64,000 nt of DNA from Hysterangium stoloniferum (GCA_015178975.1 WHVD01000034.1:310001-374000); one strand, 5' to 3'. Positions 1 through 11,867 are shown, numbered from the stretch's first letter. Made by a program: numbers and translations. The notes: generated from the letters alone by a model not told the origin.

Positions 1-533
1 TCGCTTAAACGCCACCTGGATCATAGACTTTATAGTGTATGACTGGCCATTAACCTAATCGATGAACTCTCTTGGTTTTTTCGGGAATTCTTTGACATAA
101 GTTATGTGAAATATTGTAATTAGACACCACTGCTGTAATTACCAGCGTTGGATGTGGTCCTTGCCACGTGCTTACAGGTGACAACTTGAATGGGACGATG
201 GCAAGGGTGAAGATATCTGATACCCTGTAGTTCGGTTACTGTTAGAAGATGAATTTGACACCGGAAGGTTTTTCTTATTATTTTCATAATATGCTAATGC
301 AGTACAAAGAACTTTCTTTGATTGCGGAACACGGCCAAGAACGACCGTTTCAGGAAAGCCTGCAAGATTGACTTAACAGCATAATTACCATCTATGTAAC
401 AGCAGCCCATCCAACCCCTATCCATAGATCGCTACGAGATCTGAAGTGTCAAGTAAATAATAAGTGTTTCTGGATTGTAAGTGACACCAGAGTGAGAACA
501 TCTATAATCAAGAACTCTGCTTTCTATAGGCTT
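1..533 (-). repeat. Copy of kinase 3' flank (inverted)
   Basis: This stretch is a reverse-complement, diverged copy of about 62155-61640, the sequence downstream of the kinase gene in the right-hand part of the window. A second copy of much of it lies at 1546-1991, so the Tigger remnant between them is flanked by direct duplicates. No reading frame is supported. Confidence 0.7.
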
Positions 534-1309
534 GTACATACCCTAACACAAGACCACGGTCAGGTGGTGCACTACAAATGAAAATTAGACGACTGCTGCC
601 CATGAAATGCATTGACTTACAAAGCAAACAGACTTGTTTCATCAAAATTGAAGCAATCCCTTGAAGAGTACTTAGCCAAGACACCCCTGAGGCAGACTCT
701 CTCAGCTTCCACAGCAGCCAAATCAACAGATCCAGCCTCGCCATATCTATGATACTCCTTGATACCATAGGCCTTCTTAAATTTTGGAATCCAGCCATCA
801 CCCTTCAACTGCTCTTCCTCGGGGACACCAAAGTCATTCTCGAACTTTGCTCGCTTGGCTATAAGCATAGGGCCATTAACTGTCTCTCGCTTCTCCTCTA
901 TATGCTTGACCCATAGGAACAGGGGACGCTCCACATCTGGTCGTGTGACAATGCACTGCCGCTTCATTGATAATGCATTTGGATACTCGTGAATGCGAGC
1001 CTCAGGATTCTGCCTATCCCGAAGTTTGCGGGAAAGTGTTGACTGATCAAACATAAGGGCGCCCTCAGGGCAAGTCTTGAAATGCTGGATGACAGCATCT
1101 TGTGAAATGCCTGGGTGGGCATCAATATATGCAAAGACTGACATCCAGTCATGCAAGGTAAGGTTTCTGTGCCTTTGTGATGAAGCAGTTTGGGTGGAGC
1201 TCTTGGGAGAATTCTTGTTTATGACTTGATGGGCTTTACGAGGCTTATAGGGAGGATGCTCAGTGTGGGGCTTCCGTTTAAGCTGTGAGACATCTTGTAT
1301 GACAGGCAT
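533..1309 (-). pseudogene. Tigger/pogo-type transposase, 3'-truncated
   Basis: The translation has the layout of fungal pogo/Tigger transposases: an N-terminal helix-turn-helix and CENP-B-like DNA-binding half (about residues 50-200, including ALSMKR, VTRPDVER and GWIPKFKKAYGI) followed by the start of the DDE domain at NFDETSLFA, which holds the first catalytic aspartate. The best ATG is at 1309. A 49-bp intron at 620-572 (GTAAGT...TAG) restores the conserved join to APPDRGL, which argues that the intron is genuine. The frame is cut off near 533, so the second and third catalytic acids are missing. In cells the intact enzyme would cut and paste its own TIR-bounded element; this copy cannot. 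No terminal repeats were found. It sits inside a duplicated kinase 3' flank. Confidence 0.75.
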
Positions 1310-1545
1310 GGGTACAGAACTTGGCACTAGGGAAAGATTCTCAGAAGCACTGTTGCTTAGATAATGTGACCCAAATATGGAAATGCCTAATCTGACAATG
1401 CATAATTGTACACAAATTTAGATGCATTATGTGATATGCAAACCCCAGTACTAAGTCACTACTAACCAATGTGCTTTCAGATGAAATCTGATGCAACATT
1501 AGAATCATGCATGGTGAGGTCATGCATTGTGAGAACATCTATTGT

Positions 1546-1991
1546 AGAAATTGGGTGCCTGAGATTTGAATTTACTTGTAACCAAACTGTCATTGAATCC
1601 AAATTCCCGGTATTATCAAGCACCATCTCATCTCATTAACGCCACCTATGTATATCATAGACTTCATAATGTATGGCCAGCCATCAACTTAATCAATGAC
1701 GCTCTCTTGCTTTTTTCGGAACAGTCTTTTGACCTAAGTCATGTAACATATTGTAATCAGACACTAATATAATTGCCAACATTAAATCGTGGTCCTTGCC
1801 ACAGGTGACAACTTGAATATGACCATAGCAAGTGTGAAGATGCTTGATACCTTGTATTTTGTTAATTGTTAGAAGATATGTTTAACACCGGAACGTGTTA
1901 ATTATTACATTTCTCTTGAACTGCCAATGTAGTACAAAGAACTTTTCTTGATCACAGAACATGGCCAAGGGCGTCCGCTTCAAGAAAGGGG
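1546..1991 (-). repeat. Second copy of kinase 3' flank
   Basis: This is the reverse complement of about 62262-61810, and positions 1620-1985 also repeat positions 1-357 directly. It continues after the solo LTR at 2852-2960 and, beyond the DNA transposon, at about 6365, so it was one continuous block before those insertions. Confidence 0.7.
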
Positions 1992-2851
1992 TGTTAAGAG
2001 CAGAAACTGACGGATGTCGGCAGACCGACGGGGACCGAACGGAAGGACTTAGCTTCAGCTTATGTGCTGCGCCCTCGCAAGTTACTGTCAGGTGTCCTTA
2101 AATTTCGGGCGGGCGAAAACTAGTCCTGTCAAGTAAACCTCTCAGTAAACTACCGATCGGAAACCGAAGGATAAGTTGAGGGTTGGGTTGAGGGGTCGGA
2201 GACTGAGAGAGTCGGAGACTGAGAGTTGGAGACTGAGAGTGTCGGGGACTGAGAGTCAGAGATTAGAGGTTGAAGTCGTAAATGTAGGTTGAATCGTAAA
2301 TCGGATGGAGTCGGAATGTGGTGGTCGTGAATAGATAATGGAGTCGGAAATTAGAGGGTATCTAAGTCGATCTAAGTCGATATTCTAAGTCGATATTCTG
2401 ATTGTCTAATAACTACATTTACAGTGGGTTTATATATGAGTTATCGGCGTCTAGAAACTACTAACTAAGGGAAGAGTGGAAACACTATTTGACGAATAGA
2501 CTTGACTAGAAACCAGAAAGTTACGATAAGATCAGAAGCCGAGATTTAGCCGAGAGCGGAATTACGAGAAAAGGGAATAGTCCACGGGCTACAGGTATAT
2601 ATGGGCATATGTGAAACATAGAGTAAAACAGATCATCATAATGAAAGGGGACGTATCAAAGCATAACCAGATGGTAGAGTATATTTTGACAGGGGCGTAA
2701 ATGGGGTTTGATCGCCGTGAAGGTATACGTCAGCGTCGGTGTTCTGAAGTTTGCCGAAATGATGACTTGATCAATAACTTGGAACATCGATAGACTGTAG
2801 TATTCTCGGAGACCATCGGGTTGCGACATGGGTTACGACACGGTCGTAACA
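1992..2851 (-). mobile_element. Solo LTR, family A (long subtype)
   Basis: The LTR begins TGTTAAGAG and ends CGTAACA on the plus strand. It is flanked by a perfect 5-bp target duplication AGGGG (1987-1991 and 2852-2856). No internal retroelement sequence is attached, so this is a recombined solo LTR of a Ty3/Gypsy family. Orientation is minus, judged from the family member that still has polypurine tract and internal sequence (13497-16035). It carries a degenerate short tandem repeat (about 2190-2260) that is greatly expanded in the copy at 17263-18304. Confidence 0.88.
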
Positions 2852-3063
2852 AGGGGCCAGCATTACTGACTCAACACAATAATGACCATATATGTGATAG
2901 AAGCCCCTCTAACCCTTATCCGTCGATAGCCACCCATATAAGTGGGATTGAAATATATCGGGCATCCAGGTGATCCACCAACAGATCTAGAGAAGCCCCG
3001 GGGAAGTCAGAAATAGCTCTGCATATCGAACACTGCCACCCCACGTAATCATGGAATACTGTA

Positions 3064-6000
3064 AGGTAGGCATCACTTTAGTTCAGCACCTGTTTATGTA
3101 AGCAAAAAAGTGACCTACTCGCACTCCTTTCTGTGCTTCCACAACATAGATAATCTGTAATTAAAGCCCAGGGAAGTGGAGTTGGGATCCATTCCTCCAG
3201 TTCTCAAGTTTAAAACTTGAAAAATAATTCACCCTTGCCAAGTAGTAGGACTTACAAATTTTAACTTTTTTTTTGAGTCTCTGAATGCTTAAAAACTCAT
3301 TTCCATGTGATTCTGAGATTTTCAAAATTTTGCAAGTGTCAGTATTGGCCACTTACATAATCATCACGTGATATATTGGGCAGCCTTGTTTTAAGGGCCT
3401 AAAATTGGGAAAGAAAACTATATTAAATTCAAATATATGTACTTATCTTACTTACATAAAAATTCTCCTAAGAAAAAGAGGGTATAGCTGCACATGTACT
3501 TGTGCAGTAAGCTGTGTACTTGATCACAGGCCACATTACATAAGCAGCGCAGTGGCAAATGCACAGTTGCACAGTTCTACTACCATGCCTCAGAAGTCTA
3601 AAGCTGCACAATCTCGCATCAAAAACCTTGGATCCAAGGCACAACAAAAGCCCTCAGTGACAATCAAGGATGTCCCAGATGATGATGACTTCAATTGCAA
3701 ACCAGTTTCTCTCAATCTAGATCAAAGCAATGAAAGAATGTATGAGGAAGCATTTATTGTGGATGAAGAAGATGGATCTCTCACCTTGGTAGGCTTTCTT
3801 GATGACTTTGAGGAAGAACCTCTACTAGATCTTGCTCATGATTTGGACTTGGATGATGAAAATGATGAAAATCCTAGAGATAATTACCCAGAGATTCAAG
3901 AACTCTCTGACCTGGAACAGTTCTCAAGGATACTTGCTGAGGCACAGAGGATAGCAGTTGAGGCTGAAGATGAGAGGTTAAAGGAAAACAGGCGACCAAA
4001 GAAATATCTCAAAAACTCTGCATGAACAAAATGAAGGCATAAACAGATTGGAAAGGACCTAGAGAAGCAAGGTTACCTTTCCATTAGGACATGGTTTGCA
4101 AAAGCCAATGCTGCAGAGAGTGAGGTTAATGAGGTTGCTAGGGGGCAGAATTCTGAGTCAGATGTGGAAATGGCCACCCTTGACAAAGATCAAGAGAACA
4201 TATCTGCTGGAAAAAGCGACTCAGTGAGTTTGATCTTATGGACTGCTGTGGTTATTGTTCTACTGACCAAATATTATGAGTCAATTGAAGAAATTGAAAG
4301 ACAGGTTAACACTGAAATATATCCACCTTCCAAAGCTCATGAAAAGATTGAAGAACTCCTTCAGGCACTACGAGAAGGCCAAAAACCTGGGGACAACACT
4401 CTATCCACAGAATCTGATATCATACTGGATCAATTAAATTACAAGGACTTACCAAAGCTTTGGAAAGCCTGTGCAGCACTGACTGTGAAGAGCAAAGATA
4501 AGAAAATTGATGTTCTCTTTTGAGGATGGCTTACTGGGATGGTTGGGACATTGAACCTTTATCTTGACCCACAGCTCTCATATACCTGGCGCGAGGCTTC
4601 TCTTATTGCATCAAAATCACAAAGCCATGGAGTTAGCCATGCACGCAATCTGCAAATATGGATACATCAGTTCCTGGGTTCTGGAAAATTACCTCTTCAC
4701 AGATATGGAAAGCTACGGGGTACCCTTCTTGATGATGAGGACTTTTCACAAGCAATACAGATTCACCTGTCTGGAATTGCCAGGAACAACTATATCCAAG
4801 CTCAGGATATTGTTGACTTCATGCAGACACCAGAAATGCAAGAAAGGCTTGAGGAGATTGGTTCCAAGAAAAAGAAGATATCAATACGTACCACACAACG
4901 GTGGCTCCACAGGATGGGATGGCGATATGGGAGGAAAAGGAATGGTATGTATGTTGATGGCCATGAGAGGGAAGATGTTGTCAAATACCGGATGGAATTT
5001 ATTGAACAGTGGAAAGTCTATGACAAGCGGACGTATTCATATGATAATGATGGAAACTGTGAAGGTGAACTCACTGGATTCCCTGTCCCACCTGGCCAAC
5101 GTTTCCAGCTCATTCTTATCACCCATGATGAATCAACATTTTATGAGACTGACCGTCAGAAAACCATGTGGGCCCATCAATCAGATAAAGCAGTCCCATT
5201 AAAGAAGGGGGAAGGTGTTTCTCTCATGGTCTCAGATTTTTTGACCATTGAATGGGGAAGATTGCAAAGTGAGGATGGCATGGAGTGAGTTAATCTTGCA
5301 CTCTAAATTTAGAATTACTATTTAATCTATGAAATGCAGGTCAGCACGCATTGTCTTCAAAGCAGGAAAAAATCGTGATGGCTACTTCTCATCTGATGAC
5401 TTGATCACACAAGTTGACACAGCCATCGATATTTTTGAAGGATGGACAAATGGGTTTGCAACAGGTCTGTTCATTTTTGATAATGCACCGAGCCATCAGA
5501 AGTGTGCAGATGATGCACTTTCTGCAAGAAAGATGCCAAAGTATCCATCTGCAACCTGGGTTCATCGCAAAGGAGGCTCTCGCATGCGAAATACTGTGTT
5601 ATCAAATGGAGACACCCAGTCCTTTTATTTTGAAGAGGACCACCCTACAATGCCTGGATGGTTTAAAGGGATGGAACAAATCATCCGGGAACGAGGCCTA
5701 TGGAGGGAAAGTGGCTTACTTGCACAATGTGAAGGTTTTAAATGTGTACAAGGAAAAACTGACTGTTGCTGCCATCGCCTTCTTTTTACCCAACCAGACT
5801 TTGTGGCACAAAAATCTCAACTTGAAGAGTTCATCACATTGCGGGGTCACATCTGTGACTTCTACCCAAAATATCACTGCAAGCTTAATTTTATTGAGCA
5901 GTATTGGGGTGCAGCAAAGTTCCATTACTGAAACACCCCCAAAACCAATAACATTGTTGAGATGGAAAAGAATATGCTTACATGCTTGGATGATATCCCT

Positions 6001-6357
6001 TTGCTTCAAATCAGAAGGTATTTCTCTTATCCTTCTGCCCACTATCTGATCTCATTGTTTTCCCATGCTAGATATGCAAATAGGTCTGCCCGGTTCATAT
6101 CAGGTTATGATCTCAGACTGTCAGGAGTGGAGACTGCATGGGTCAACAAAAGATACCATGGCCATTGTACATTACCTCCAATCATGCTTGCACAAGTACG
6201 GCAAGCTCAAATTAATATGCCTGTACCATTATAGTGACTCCAATTCATTTTTTGACTTCATAATAAATTTTTCAAAAAATTTGATTTGCAAATTTGGCCG
6301 CTCTTGGCACTTAGTAATATGATTACATAAGGTGCTGAATTAAAGTGATGCCTACCT
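3064..6357 (+). mobile_element. IS630/Tc1-superfamily DNA transposon, about 3.3 kb
   Basis: Terminal inverted repeats of 27 bp lie at 3064-3090 and 6331-6357 and differ at one position. Both ends abut a TA dinucleotide (3062-3063 and 6358-6359), the target duplication expected of the IS630-Tc1-mariner superfamily. The outermost bases are AGGTAGG. The only gene inside is a decayed transposase in the plus direction. The element interrupts the duplicated kinase 3' flank, which resumes on both sides. Confidence 0.9.
3585..6234 (+). pseudogene. DDE transposase of the 3.3 kb element
   Basis: The protein belongs to a transposase group common in agaricomycetes. From the ATG at 3585 (MPQKSKAAQSR) come an acidic N-terminus, a helical DNA-binding middle (WREASLIASKSQ, RTTQRWLHRMGW), then the catalytic core: THDESTF with the first D near 5130, FIFDNAPSHQK with the second D near 5485, and LNFIEQYWGAAK with the E near 5900. 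Two introns fit well: 5285-5339 (55 bp) and 6018-6071 (54 bp), the latter rejoining LQIRR to YANRSARFI. Four in-frame stops interrupt it (4023, 4032, near 4521 and near 5929) and all are TGA. Upstream in-frame codons before 3585 lack an ATG. The element is therefore not autonomous. Confidence 0.85.
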
Positions 6358-7379
6358 TATCCTAAAATTTGTGGAATTAATTCGAGCTATAAAGTCTCCC
6401 ACAAATAAGTGCTGTTCTTGGATTGTAGGTGACACCAGAGGCGGGCGAGAAAATCTATTTTTAAGAATCTTGCTCTCTATATCCTTGGTGGCTCAACTTC
6501 CACATGTGGCCATCAAACTGATCTAGTGTCTTGGGACCATCAGGCCTTTGGATAGGCAATTAATGAAGATCATGGCGAAACGGAAAGCTGAAGAAAGTCT
6601 AAGTGGGAGTACATCTAATACAGAGTGTAGGATGAGTGGCACGGCCCGGTCACTGACTTGCAGTCGCAAGTTCACTCAGGGCTTAGCAAATAGGTTTTAA
6701 AAAAAGTATGAGGATACACAAGCTATTAATGGTGTGATAGCAGAGCTAAATCACATTGTGTGCTACGAGGTATCTAGATTATCCAAAAACATGTATAGAA
6801 TAATCCTTAGCCATACAGACATGCGTAAACGGATTTGCTTCCTCAGAGGGAAACCATTCCGAATACTGACCGCGCCATGCACCATGGCATGTTATATCCT
6901 AAGAGCCAATAAATGGCAGGTGTTCTTGGAGTGTATGCCACCCCCGGGTAGAAATTGGAGGACGAGGGGTTTTGGATGTAACAACTCCTCTTTAGATCAT
7001 TTTGACTCAACTTCGACACTTGGGCCTCAAGCTGATCTAGTGCTTGAGCAGCGCTAGGCCTCTGCATTGGGTTATTTTGCATCATGGCCAAGGCTAAGGG
7101 TTTGAGAAAGTCTAAGTCATAACATTGGTAACAATAATGGAAGATTGAGATTTATTTGAAGGAATATGATGGTGGACAAAAGTGACCTCAATCAAATATC
7201 TGATTAATCTCCAACTTGGTATATATCGACCTTGAAGTGATCATAAGGCATTATCAATGAAAGCTTCGGGACAGTTTCATTTTTAACAGCTATTCCCGTA
7301 ACTAAATAACAGGTGTCTCGAGTTGCAAACCAAGTAGAAAGGCCAAAATGGATCTCCTAATAATTCACAGGAGCAACAG

Positions 7380-7621
7380 TGTAAGCCTGGCACCCCAGTC
7401 TTACGCATTTTCCTTTTGTTCCATTCTTATTGTTCCGTCCTTATTGTTCCGTCCTTTTTGTTCGTAGCACATATATATAGTCTAGGTAGTTTTCCATCTC
7501 TTTAGACTTACTGTATGCTGCCTGCCATGTATACTGCCCGCTAGTTCATCGAGCAATACACCATGGTCCTATCAACCCATGTGACCCGGACCCAGTGATC
7601 CCATTTGACGACGGGATTACA
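7380..7621. mobile_element. Solo LTR, family D
   Basis: Starts TGTAAGCC and ends GGATTACA, about 242 bp. The flanks AACAG/GACAG are a target duplication with one mismatch. Comparison with 60735-60760 in the intact kinase shows that the surrounding sequence is continuous without it. It has an internal TATATATA stretch near 7471, plausibly the LTR promoter. Confidence 0.75.
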
Positions 7622-7650
7622 GACAGCCATGCGAGTATGACAGTGAAATG

Positions 7651-7961
7651 TGTTAAAAATTGCAACTAATATTGTCTCAGTCTCGTATTAGGGTATAACG
7701 GACTAAATGTATATACCTAATATTGTCTAATACAGACTGTCAATACGACAATAAGGAATATTATCTAAAGCAAACTCACCTCAGTCTTGTATTAGGGTAT
7801 AATGGACTGAGGTGTAAATGGCGTGGCCATATAGTTTAAATACCGTGCAATGAATATGTGGAACAAAGGGGTGACGTGTCCTTTCATGTGTCTTTGATCG
7901 CGTGTTCTAAAAATAGATGCCAATCGTCGAAACCATTGTTTGTGGTGTATACATTCCAACA
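7651..7961. mobile_element. Solo LTR, Copia-like (family E)
   Basis: On the minus strand this reads TGTTGGAATG...TTTTTAACA, the usual look of Copia LTR ends. A perfect AAATG target duplication sits at 7646-7650 and 7962-7966. The equivalent place in the intact kinase (about 60732) has the single unduplicated sequence. It contains two similar blocks (about 7676-7710 and 7790-7830). Confidence 0.8.
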
Positions 7962-8587
7962 AAATGGTGCAGACAGATGCATTCCAGTATGTGAATTATC
8001 TATGATAGGATTAAATGCATTTGGGATTAGTTTGTTTGCATGAACCATAAAGTTGCATCTCTGCAGAAAATTGTAAGCCCTAAAAATAAGAAGTCACGAG
8101 ATCATATACCATATGGACTACATGCTGTTCATGCATAATTCCAAGCTCTAAGCAAGTCAGATGAATAATCCACATTAGAATGGAACGGGTTATCATGACC
8201 ATCTGGCGAATAGCCTCTATATACTCCATTCTAAATTCAAATTGCGGTCGATCGAACCTCCTCAGAACGGGATGACAAGCAAGGCATAATCGTCACTATC
8301 AGATAATAGAATTACAATACCAGAAATGTGTTGTTTCTAGCATTAGACTGTAGGCTTGATGATGAGAGATGCATGGCAATTGATGCACACCACAATGTCG
8401 TCCGAGATTCACCTAGCATCAACTAGGTGATAAAACTGTATCTAGATCAATATGGGAGTATTTAATTTAATTATATATCATATGATTTACGCACTGGATT
8501 GAAAAAATAATCTTCACATCTCCCTGACTCTTTACCATTGTTTGTCCACGATGCAACTCAATCGGGGTGATATGTATCTACGGTGAA

Positions 8588-8936
8588 TGAAAGGCTGTTG
8601 TTATCAGCCTCACTCGGTCAACACGGACAGGACTAAGTTTTCTTTATTTTAATAGCAGTATGATACAAGATGAATGTGAAGTTCCCTAGGGAAGAGTGAG
8701 AAGGGATTTCATGGTCAAAAATATTGTTCTCTTATCACTGTGGAATGTATACTTATATATCTGCTTGGAACAATAGGATTGTGGTAACAAAAGGTGCCTG
8801 AAGACAAGGAATATGTGGCAGGAAATGGAGAACAATGGTCAAGGTTGATTGAGTGGCGACACAAGGAATGCTTGATTAGTCGAACAGGGGAGTGGTAGGG
8901 AATGGTGGCGTATGTGGTAAGGTGGCCAGGCTTACA
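8588..8936 (-). mobile_element. Solo LTR, family C, in kinase pseudogene
   Basis: The LTR reads TGTAAGCCTGG...GCCTTTCA on the minus strand, 349 bp. Flanks GTGAA/GCGAA are a target duplication with one mismatch. It splits the kinase coding sequence immediately after the GYMLR motif. Closely similar LTRs lie at 9746-10091 and 27723-28081. Confidence 0.82.
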
Positions 8937-9049
8937 GCGAAGCATATAACCCCGAGATTGTAGGAATGGTTGTTTATGTCTCCATACATATTCTTGCTTG
9001 TATAAAATAGTAGGATGCTCCATGTGGTTTTTGGATGGCAGCGTCACTC

Positions 9050-10141
9050 TCCTCTGGAAATGCGAGATGCTCTCACAGAGTTTCATATGCATATTAATAT
9101 TCCCAGTCTTCCCATTGCGAAATTTCCTGCAGATGTAATTTCTCCAGAGGTACAATATGTAAACCAATGTGCATCGGGTGTCTGTAAACTAAACCACAAC
9201 AGGCAATAAATTTCTTGCTTGGACAGTCAAAAGGGGGGGTGGCTGATTTTATGAGAGAATACCCTGCCAGGCTGGCTCACTCAGCCATATCATTGCTGTG
9301 AGTACTTGTGCTCCCTGTTCAGGTAGGGATCCGTCGATTGAGGTGATGTAGTCCCTATTGGAAAAATATATAATATAAAACCCCAGATGAGATACTGGTG
9401 AGTGTTCCACGATGTGACTGAGAGAGAAATAGTTTCTAATGATTGATGTTAGCTTATTCAACTGATAGAGAAAATCTACTGGATATTATGCAAATCACTC
9501 CAGACAAGGAACTCAGGTGAGAATTGGGTCTGTTAGTGAAAGCACAAACAGATCCTTGGGGTATCTACCTGCCTTAATATGTGATTCCTGGTTGCTGCTA
9601 TCCTGTACTCTCTTATACTCACTCTCATCTCATCTCATGAGTCTGCACAAATCTGATGAAACTTCATATGTCTTGTATGACAGTCTTTATACCAAACAAT
9701 TCTGATACTTGATTTACCAATTACTTGTGATAATGGTACCCACAATGTAAGGTTGTGGTGTCAACCTCACTCAGTCAATAAATAACAGAGGGGACAAGAT
9801 TGTCTTTGTTACAGATTGTAGAATGTAAATATTTACAGTGGAACTCAATGGAAGTATAAAGGGTAGATACTCTAAAGGTGAAATTAGTCTAGGCTGTCTT
9901 TATAGGGAGTCCAGAACAATGATGTGGGACCAGAACAATGGGGATCAAAATGGCATTTCAGAACAAAAGGGTAGTAAGGGAATTGGGTTGATCGGGGTGG
10001 AGAGACAACAGTTGAGTAAAGGTTTGGTGCCCCAATGTGCAGACAAGGGAACAATGGATGATGTGTCTGTGGTAAAGTGACCAGGATTACACACAATGTT
10101 ACATAGCTGCAAACTCACATCATTGTATTCTTGTATATTAA
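9050..10141 (+). pseudogene. Gene Y, decayed second copy
   Basis: Translation of 9060-9180 (RDALTEFHMHINI...VISPEVQYVN) matches the first exon of gene Y at 59263-59069. The segment at 9236-9370 (VADFMRE, CAPCSGRDPSIEVM) matches its second exon. The segment at 9517-9740 (KSDETSYVLYDSLYTKQ) matches the block at 56522-56822. Stops interrupt all three, the serine-rich middle of the right-hand copy is absent, and a solo LTR follows at 9746. It is divergent from the kinase pseudogene, the same arrangement as at 59 kb, but with only about 30 bp between the two starts. Confidence 0.65.
9746..10091 (-). mobile_element. Solo LTR, family C
   Basis: Starts TGTAAGG and ends GGATTACA on the plus strand, 346 bp, with a perfect CACAA target duplication at 9741-9745 and 10092-10096. 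The end containing CTCACTCAGTCAATA resembles the 3' end of the copies at 8588-8936 and 27723-28081. Confidence 0.82.
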
Positions 10142-10144
10142 ATA

Positions 10145-11735
10145 CAGTGAGTCACAAAATGTATCCAATGTTTTGCAGTTTCAACTTACATACCTTATAC
10201 CTCAGTAGATAAAATAGTAGAAATCATCAAAATGTTTGTCAACATACTCTATCATGTATAGCTTGATATGACATAATGACATTGTGTAATCTCCATATAT
10301 GGTAACAATATGAATATTTTCATATAGAAGGTTCATTGGAGACCTTTTGTTGCTGACAGGCTCTTGTATGTATGAAAATCATGCACTATCTTGATTGTTT
10401 GCACTTGTTTATGTTTTGTCAACATGTTATGTGATCATGTCATGCTAAAGTATAAGTCAAAGGGCTCTCACAACTAAGATTCTCCTAATTCCAACTATGC
10501 ATTCCCTTTCTCCTGCTGCCCAGTATGAGATCCTTTCTCTACTTGATGTTGGCTATTCTGCCAAACACATTTCACTTTCTACTGGCTATGGCTTTGCTAC
10601 TAACTCTAAACTTCACTCTGAATATGATTTCCACCTTTCTAAGGTGTCTGATGGTCACCCTTCCAAACTCTCTACAGCCAACATCTGTTTTGCATGATGC
10701 CTTATCAGCTCTGGGAAGGCTGACACAGCTGTAGATGCAACAAAGGCACATTGAACTATCACCAATCAGTCACTCCATCCTCAAACAGTGCATTGTAGAC
10801 TCAAAGCAGCTGGGATGAAGCCTGTGGTAAAGAAGAAAAGGCTTCTTCTTTCTAAGAAGCATAGGAAGGAGAGGATGGACTTTGCTTGGCACATCAGAAT
10901 TGCACTGTGGAGGACTGGAAAAAGGTGGTGTGGTCTGATGAGACAAAAATCTATAGGCTGAGATCAGATGGTAGGAAGTAGGTGAGGAAAAAGGTAGGGG
11001 AGGGCTTGAGTGACAGGCTGGTTGAGGGAACCCTGAAGGTTGGTGGTGGATCTTTGATGGTATGGGGGTGTATGCTGTGAGGGGGCTTGGGTATGCATGC
11101 AAGATTGATGGAAGGATGGATGGGGATTTCTACATACAGATTCTGGAGGATGACCTGCAAGCCAGCCTAATGACTATGAGATCTGCAGCTTCCAGCAGGA
11201 TAATGCCCCCAAGTACACCTGCAAGAAGGTCCAGAATTGGTTCCAATAAATGGTTTCAGGGTTCTTTCATGGCCAGCACAGTCTCCTGACTTGAATCCCA
11301 TTGAACACTTATGGAATCACCTGAAGAGGAGGTTGGCAGGGTATGTGAATGCACTCCATGGGATGGAAGAGTTTTGGGAGGAGGTGGTGAAGGAATGGAA
11401 CAAGATTGATGCAAAGGTGTGTCAGGATTTGATTGCAAATATGCATAGGAAATTTTCAGATACATTAAAGGCAAAGGGTGGCTATACCAAACACTAAATA
11501 CAAGTAATTTCCCACTGAACCCTGTCAGCAACAAAAAGTATCCAATGAACCTTCTCTATTAAAATATTCATATTGTTACCATATCTGGGGATTACATAAT
11601 GTAATTATACCATATCAAACTATACATGATAGAGCATGTTGACAAATATTCTGGTGATTTATACTATTTTATCTACTGAGGTATAAGGTATATAAGTTGA
11701 AACTGCAAAACATTGGATACATTTGTGAGTCACTG
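10145..11735 (+). mobile_element. Tc1-like transposon with long TIRs
   Basis: Both ends read CAGTGAGTCACAAA (outermost bases; the right end differs slightly) and abut TA (10143-10144 and 11736-11737). The inverted repeats extend imperfectly for about 220 bp inward (10145-10360 against 11519-11735), much longer than the usual short Tc1 ends. One transposase gene lies between them. Confidence 0.88.
10497..11497 (+). pseudogene. Tc1-like DDE transposase
   Basis: From the ATG at 10497 there is an N-terminal helix-turn-helix (YEILSLLDVGYSAKHIS, SDGHPSKLS). The DDE domain follows in pieces: VWSDETK near 10930 (first D), QQDNAPKYTCKK near 11195 (second D), and SPDLNPIEHLWNHLKRRL near 11285-11340 with the catalytic E. 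The spacing between the second and third acids fits the DD34E type of Tc1. The gene is broken into at least four frames by frameshifts and stops (for example after FHLSKVSDGHPSKL, within the first catalytic block, and at NWFQ before the last block). The C-terminus to the stop at 11497 is open. Confidence 0.85.
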
Positions 11736-11867
11736 TACAACATATTCTGATGAATCCTTCAAGAACTTTCCAAATTGAATTCTATAACATGTGGCAGCCT
11801 TATCAATACTGGATCCCTTGCAACATTCATTTCATGATTTCTACATTACATCAAGTCAATTCATCAC

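Larger units (their letters stand above)
6390..9023 (-). pseudogene. Protein-kinase-like gene, decayed second copy
   Basis: Reading leftward from an ATG at 9023, the N-terminal block MEHPTILYKQEYVWR...QPFLQSRGYMLR matches the start of the kinase at 59969-61228. Further matches follow: the segment before the catalytic loop around 8200-8300, the activation region around 7850-8060 and 7160-7380, and the C-terminal lobe ending MMQNNPMQRPSAAQALDQL at 7091-7020. A second, more diverged last-exon-like segment lies near 6500-6620, as in the right-hand copy. Three solo LTRs are nested in it (7380-7621, 7651-7961, 8588-8936), and several frames are closed by stops. It is a host gene copy, not expressible as a kinase. 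Confidence 0.75.

Noticed and set aside
8715-9167. 150-codon minus-strand frame as an intact gene
   Set aside because: Only its first 30 or so residues match the kinase family; the rest is the reading of an inserted solo LTR.
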